From NCBI GenBank assembly GCA_934394515.1, contig CAKRRU010000057.1:1-15733 (forward strand): a DNA stretch of 15,733 bases, in the 5' to 3' direction. The stretch comes from an uncultured Acetatifactor sp. GTDB lineage: Bacteria > Bacillota > Clostridia > Lachnospirales > Lachnospiraceae. A program made the position numbers and the translations under genes. The notes below the pieces were generated by a model. That model was given only the letters and a program-made list of their open reading frames with translations, searched no databases and had not been told where the DNA came from. Positions 14,112 to 15,733 of the stretch are shown one piece after another; the first letter of the stretch is position 1, and each line of letters begins with the position of its first letter.

Positions 14112-15593
14112 CTAAATAATAATGCAGACCATACCGCCATTACTGTCGTTCACGATCTTCTGCATGGTATCCTGAAGCTTTAACTGACTCTCTTCGCCGA
14201 TAGAAGCTACTTTCGCAGTAATACCGTCATCCACAAGCTGTTCCACTGTCTTGCCGAAGATATTGGTCTCCCAGATACCGTGTTCCGCCTCTGCCTGATC
14301 AATGAAATGTATCAGATCCTGTGCCTGCTGTTCGGTTCCCACGATCGGTGCGATCTCTGTCTCAATATTTGCACGGATCATATGTATGGACGGACTGCTT
14401 GCTTTGATCTTGACCCCGAATTTATTGCCGTGGCGGATCAATTCCGGCTTTTCCAGTGCTATGTCCTCTCTGTCAGGTGTCACCACACCGTAGCCTTTGA
14501 TCTTCACCATGGACAGTGCATCCTGCACTTTCGTGTATTCTTTTTTCATCTCCGCCAGTTCTTTCAATTTATTCAATAACCGGTATTCATCCTCCACATC
14601 TTCTCCAAGCATTTCGGACAGCATTTCGTAATAATACCTGTCATCGATTCCCACCTGTACCGGAACAATGCCGTTCCACAGCTGCACAGGATCCATTTTA
14701 CAGCTTCGGATATAGTCTCCTTGTAATTCCACAGGATGCCCCACCACATCCCGGATTCTGTCGCAAGTGTTCATCAATTCACGGATCTGTCTCAACAAGT
14801 CCTGTTTTACCGCATGTTCTGCAGGTAACATATCCATCCATTTGGGGAAATAGAATTCTACTGCTGTCAGCGGGAATTCATACAGGATTTTCTCCAGGAT
14901 GCGGTTGATATCCTCTTTTCTTAATTGTTCGCAGTTCACTGGCATCACAGCCACATCATATTTTTTTCCGATTTCCTCTGCTATCTGTCTGGTTTCATCT
15001 GAATATGGCTTTTGGCTGTTTACCAGTACCAGGAACGGTTTACCGGATTTTTTCAATGCAAGGATCGTCTTCTCTTCCGCCCCCAGGTAATTGTTTCTGG
15101 GAAGTTCACCGATACTCCCGTCCGTTGTGATCACCAGACCGATGGTTGAATGGTCCTTCATGACCTTATCCGTACCAATCTCCGCCGCCTGGGTAAAGGG
15201 AATCTCTTCGTCCGACCAGGGCGTTTTCACCATGCGCTCCGTATCCTCCTCCATATGTCCTGCAGCACCATCGATCATATAACCGACACAATCGATCAGG
15301 CGCACCGATACCTCAATGTCGTCATTCAGTTTCACCTTTGCTGCTTCATTTGGGATAAATTTCGGCTCTGTGGTGGTAATTGTCCTGCCTCCGGCGCTCT
15401 GGGGCAGTTCATCCTGTGCACGCATTCTGGAATGTTCATCTTCCATATAAGGAAGCACCATTTCATCCATGAAACGTTTGATAAATGTGGACTTTCCGGT
15501 TCTTACCGGTCCCAGCACCCCTATGTAAATTTCCCCTCCCGTCCTTTGTTGTATATCCCGATACAGATCGTATGTATTCACAGCATAGTCCAT
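14112..15593 (-). CDS. spoIVA: Stage IV sporulation protein A (spore coat basement ATPase)
   Basis: A 493-residue protein, essentially the length of the Bacillus protein. SpoIVA is made in the mother cell, hydrolyses ATP and polymerises on the forespore surface to form the base on which the coat is built. An N-terminal TRAFAC-type ATPase domain has Walker A GPVRTGKST (28-36, Lys34), a Thr-rich GRTITTTEPKF segment and a RLIDCVGYMIDGA segment. The long middle and C-terminal regions end GGMVCIII, a typical hydrophobic terminus. AGGAGGT sits 7 bases before the ATG at 15593, so I choose this over a Met six codons upstream. It should be driven by sigma-E, but I could not identify a convincing sigma-E promoter. 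No terminator is visible after it. Confidence 0.98.
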   Translation of the reverse strand: MDYAVNTYDLYRDIQQRTGGEIYIGVLGPVRTGKSTFIKRFMDEMVLPYMEDEHSRMRAQDELPQSAGGRTITTTEPKFIPNEAAKVKLNDDIEVSVRLIDCVGYMIDGAAGHMEEDTERMVKTPWSDEEIPFTQAAEIGTDKVMKDHSTIGLVITTDGSIGELPRNNYLGAEEKTILALKKSGKPFLVLVNSQKPYSDETRQIAEEIGKKYDVAVMPVNCEQLRKEDINRILEKILYEFPLTAVEFYFPKWMDMLPAEHAVKQDLLRQIRELMNTCDRIRDVVGHPVELQGDYIRSCKMDPVQLWNGIVPVQVGIDDRYYYEMLSEMLGEDVEDEYRLLNKLKELAEMKKEYTKVQDALSMVKIKGYGVVTPDREDIALEKPELIRHGNKFGVKIKASSPSIHMIRANIETEIAPIVGTEQQAQDLIHFIDQAEAEHGIWETNIFGKTVEQLVDDGITAKVASIGEESQLKLQDTMQKIVNDSNGGMVCIII

Positions 15594-15652
15594 AAAACCT
15601 ACCTCCTGCAATTGCTGTTATATGTATATGCAGACCGGACACAGTTATGTAT

Positions 15653-15668
15653 TAACTTGAAAGTTAGT
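15653..15668 (-). repeat. 16-bp near-palindrome, copy 2
   Basis: On the minus strand this reads ACTAACTTTCAAGTTA, identical to the plus-strand 16-mer at 105-120. It lies 60 bases upstream of the spoIVA start and directly follows or touches a possible stop codon of the preceding gene (15670-15668). Confidence 0.4.
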
Positions 15669-15733
15669 TAATAATCATTGGCTAACCGGACGAACTCCCG
15701 GGACGAACAGAAGGGCTCTCTTTCAGTTGTAAG
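15668..15733 (-). CDS. Possible C-terminal end of an upstream gene (partial)
   Basis: One minus-strand frame is open from the window edge for 21 codons and ends REFVRLANDY followed by TAA at 15670-15668. Its codon choice resembles the other genes, and the distance to spoIVA (74 bases) is reasonable for an intergenic gap. A second frame is also open but stops earlier, at TAG. In many Clostridia gpsA precedes spoIVA, but this tail does not let me name it. The fragment is too short to be sure it is coding. Confidence 0.28.
   Translation of the reverse strand, partial: LTTEREPFCSSREFVRLANDY
15688..15708. repeat. Short direct repeat GGACGAAC x2
   Basis: Two copies of GGACGAAC (15688-15695 and 15701-15708), start-to-start distance 13 bp, flank a TCCCGGGA palindrome that overlaps the second copy. 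This may be an upstream regulatory site of spoIVA, part of a coding end, or chance. Confidence 0.3.

Noticed and set aside
15594..15652. Sigma-E promoter for spoIVA
   Set aside because: CATATACA near 15622-15629 resembles a sigma-E -10 box, but no acceptable -35 box lies at the 14-15 base spacing. It is expected biologically but not supported by what I can see.

Overview
The window looks like a piece of chromosome from a strictly anaerobic, spore-forming member of the Clostridia, most likely Lachnospiraceae. The evidence is a class III (oxygen-sensitive) ribonucleotide reductase with its activase, two sporulation/germination genes (spoIVA and a spoVAF-type gene), moderate G+C, strong AGGAGG-type ribosome binding sites and a high content of family-typical Clostridia housekeeping proteins. 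The family-level placement is inferred from protein character, not from a database search. Every gene I accept is on the minus strand, so the transcription order runs from high to low coordinates. No gap between genes exceeds about 225 bases. I see no rRNA, tRNA, CRISPR array, insertion sequence or phage gene.

In transcription order: (1) spoIVA (15593-14112), the spore-coat basement ATPase, stands alone. (2) A promoter starting right after the spoIVA stop drives a nucleoside-salvage operon: purine-nucleoside phosphorylase, cytidine deaminase, an amidohydrolase of the MTA/SAH-deaminase type and an AzgA-like NCS2 purine permease (13994-9913), probably ending at a hairpin near 9842-9870. (3) A membrane-anchored MutS-like ATPase (9812-8127) follows. 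(4) A promoter at 8103-8074 starts a compact unit: a 52-residue membrane protein, a YjjG-type HAD nucleotidase and a WYL-domain regulator. This unit ends at a strong terminator (6108-6074). (5) The same bases hold the promoter of the nrdD-nrdG-dut group: its -35 box sits in the terminator stem-loop and its -10 box touches the U-tract. Two NrdR boxes lie just downstream of the start site. (6) A spoVAF-type germination gene follows dut with no terminator I can see. (7) degV, with its own candidate promoter, closes the window.

The unifying theme is nucleotide economy. Nucleosides and bases are imported and broken down (PNP, Cdd, deaminase, permease). Pyrimidine monophosphates are dephosphorylated (YjjG). 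Deoxynucleotides are made anaerobically (NrdD/NrdG), and dUTP is removed by a dUTPase in the same group. The best non-routine signals are the fused terminator/promoter/NrdR-box region at 6011-6108, the membrane-anchored MutS homologue, the unexplained 52-residue membrane protein, and a 16-bp near-palindrome found next to stop codons at both ends of the window. I found no convincing new defence or mobile system; most of the window is ordinary core genome.
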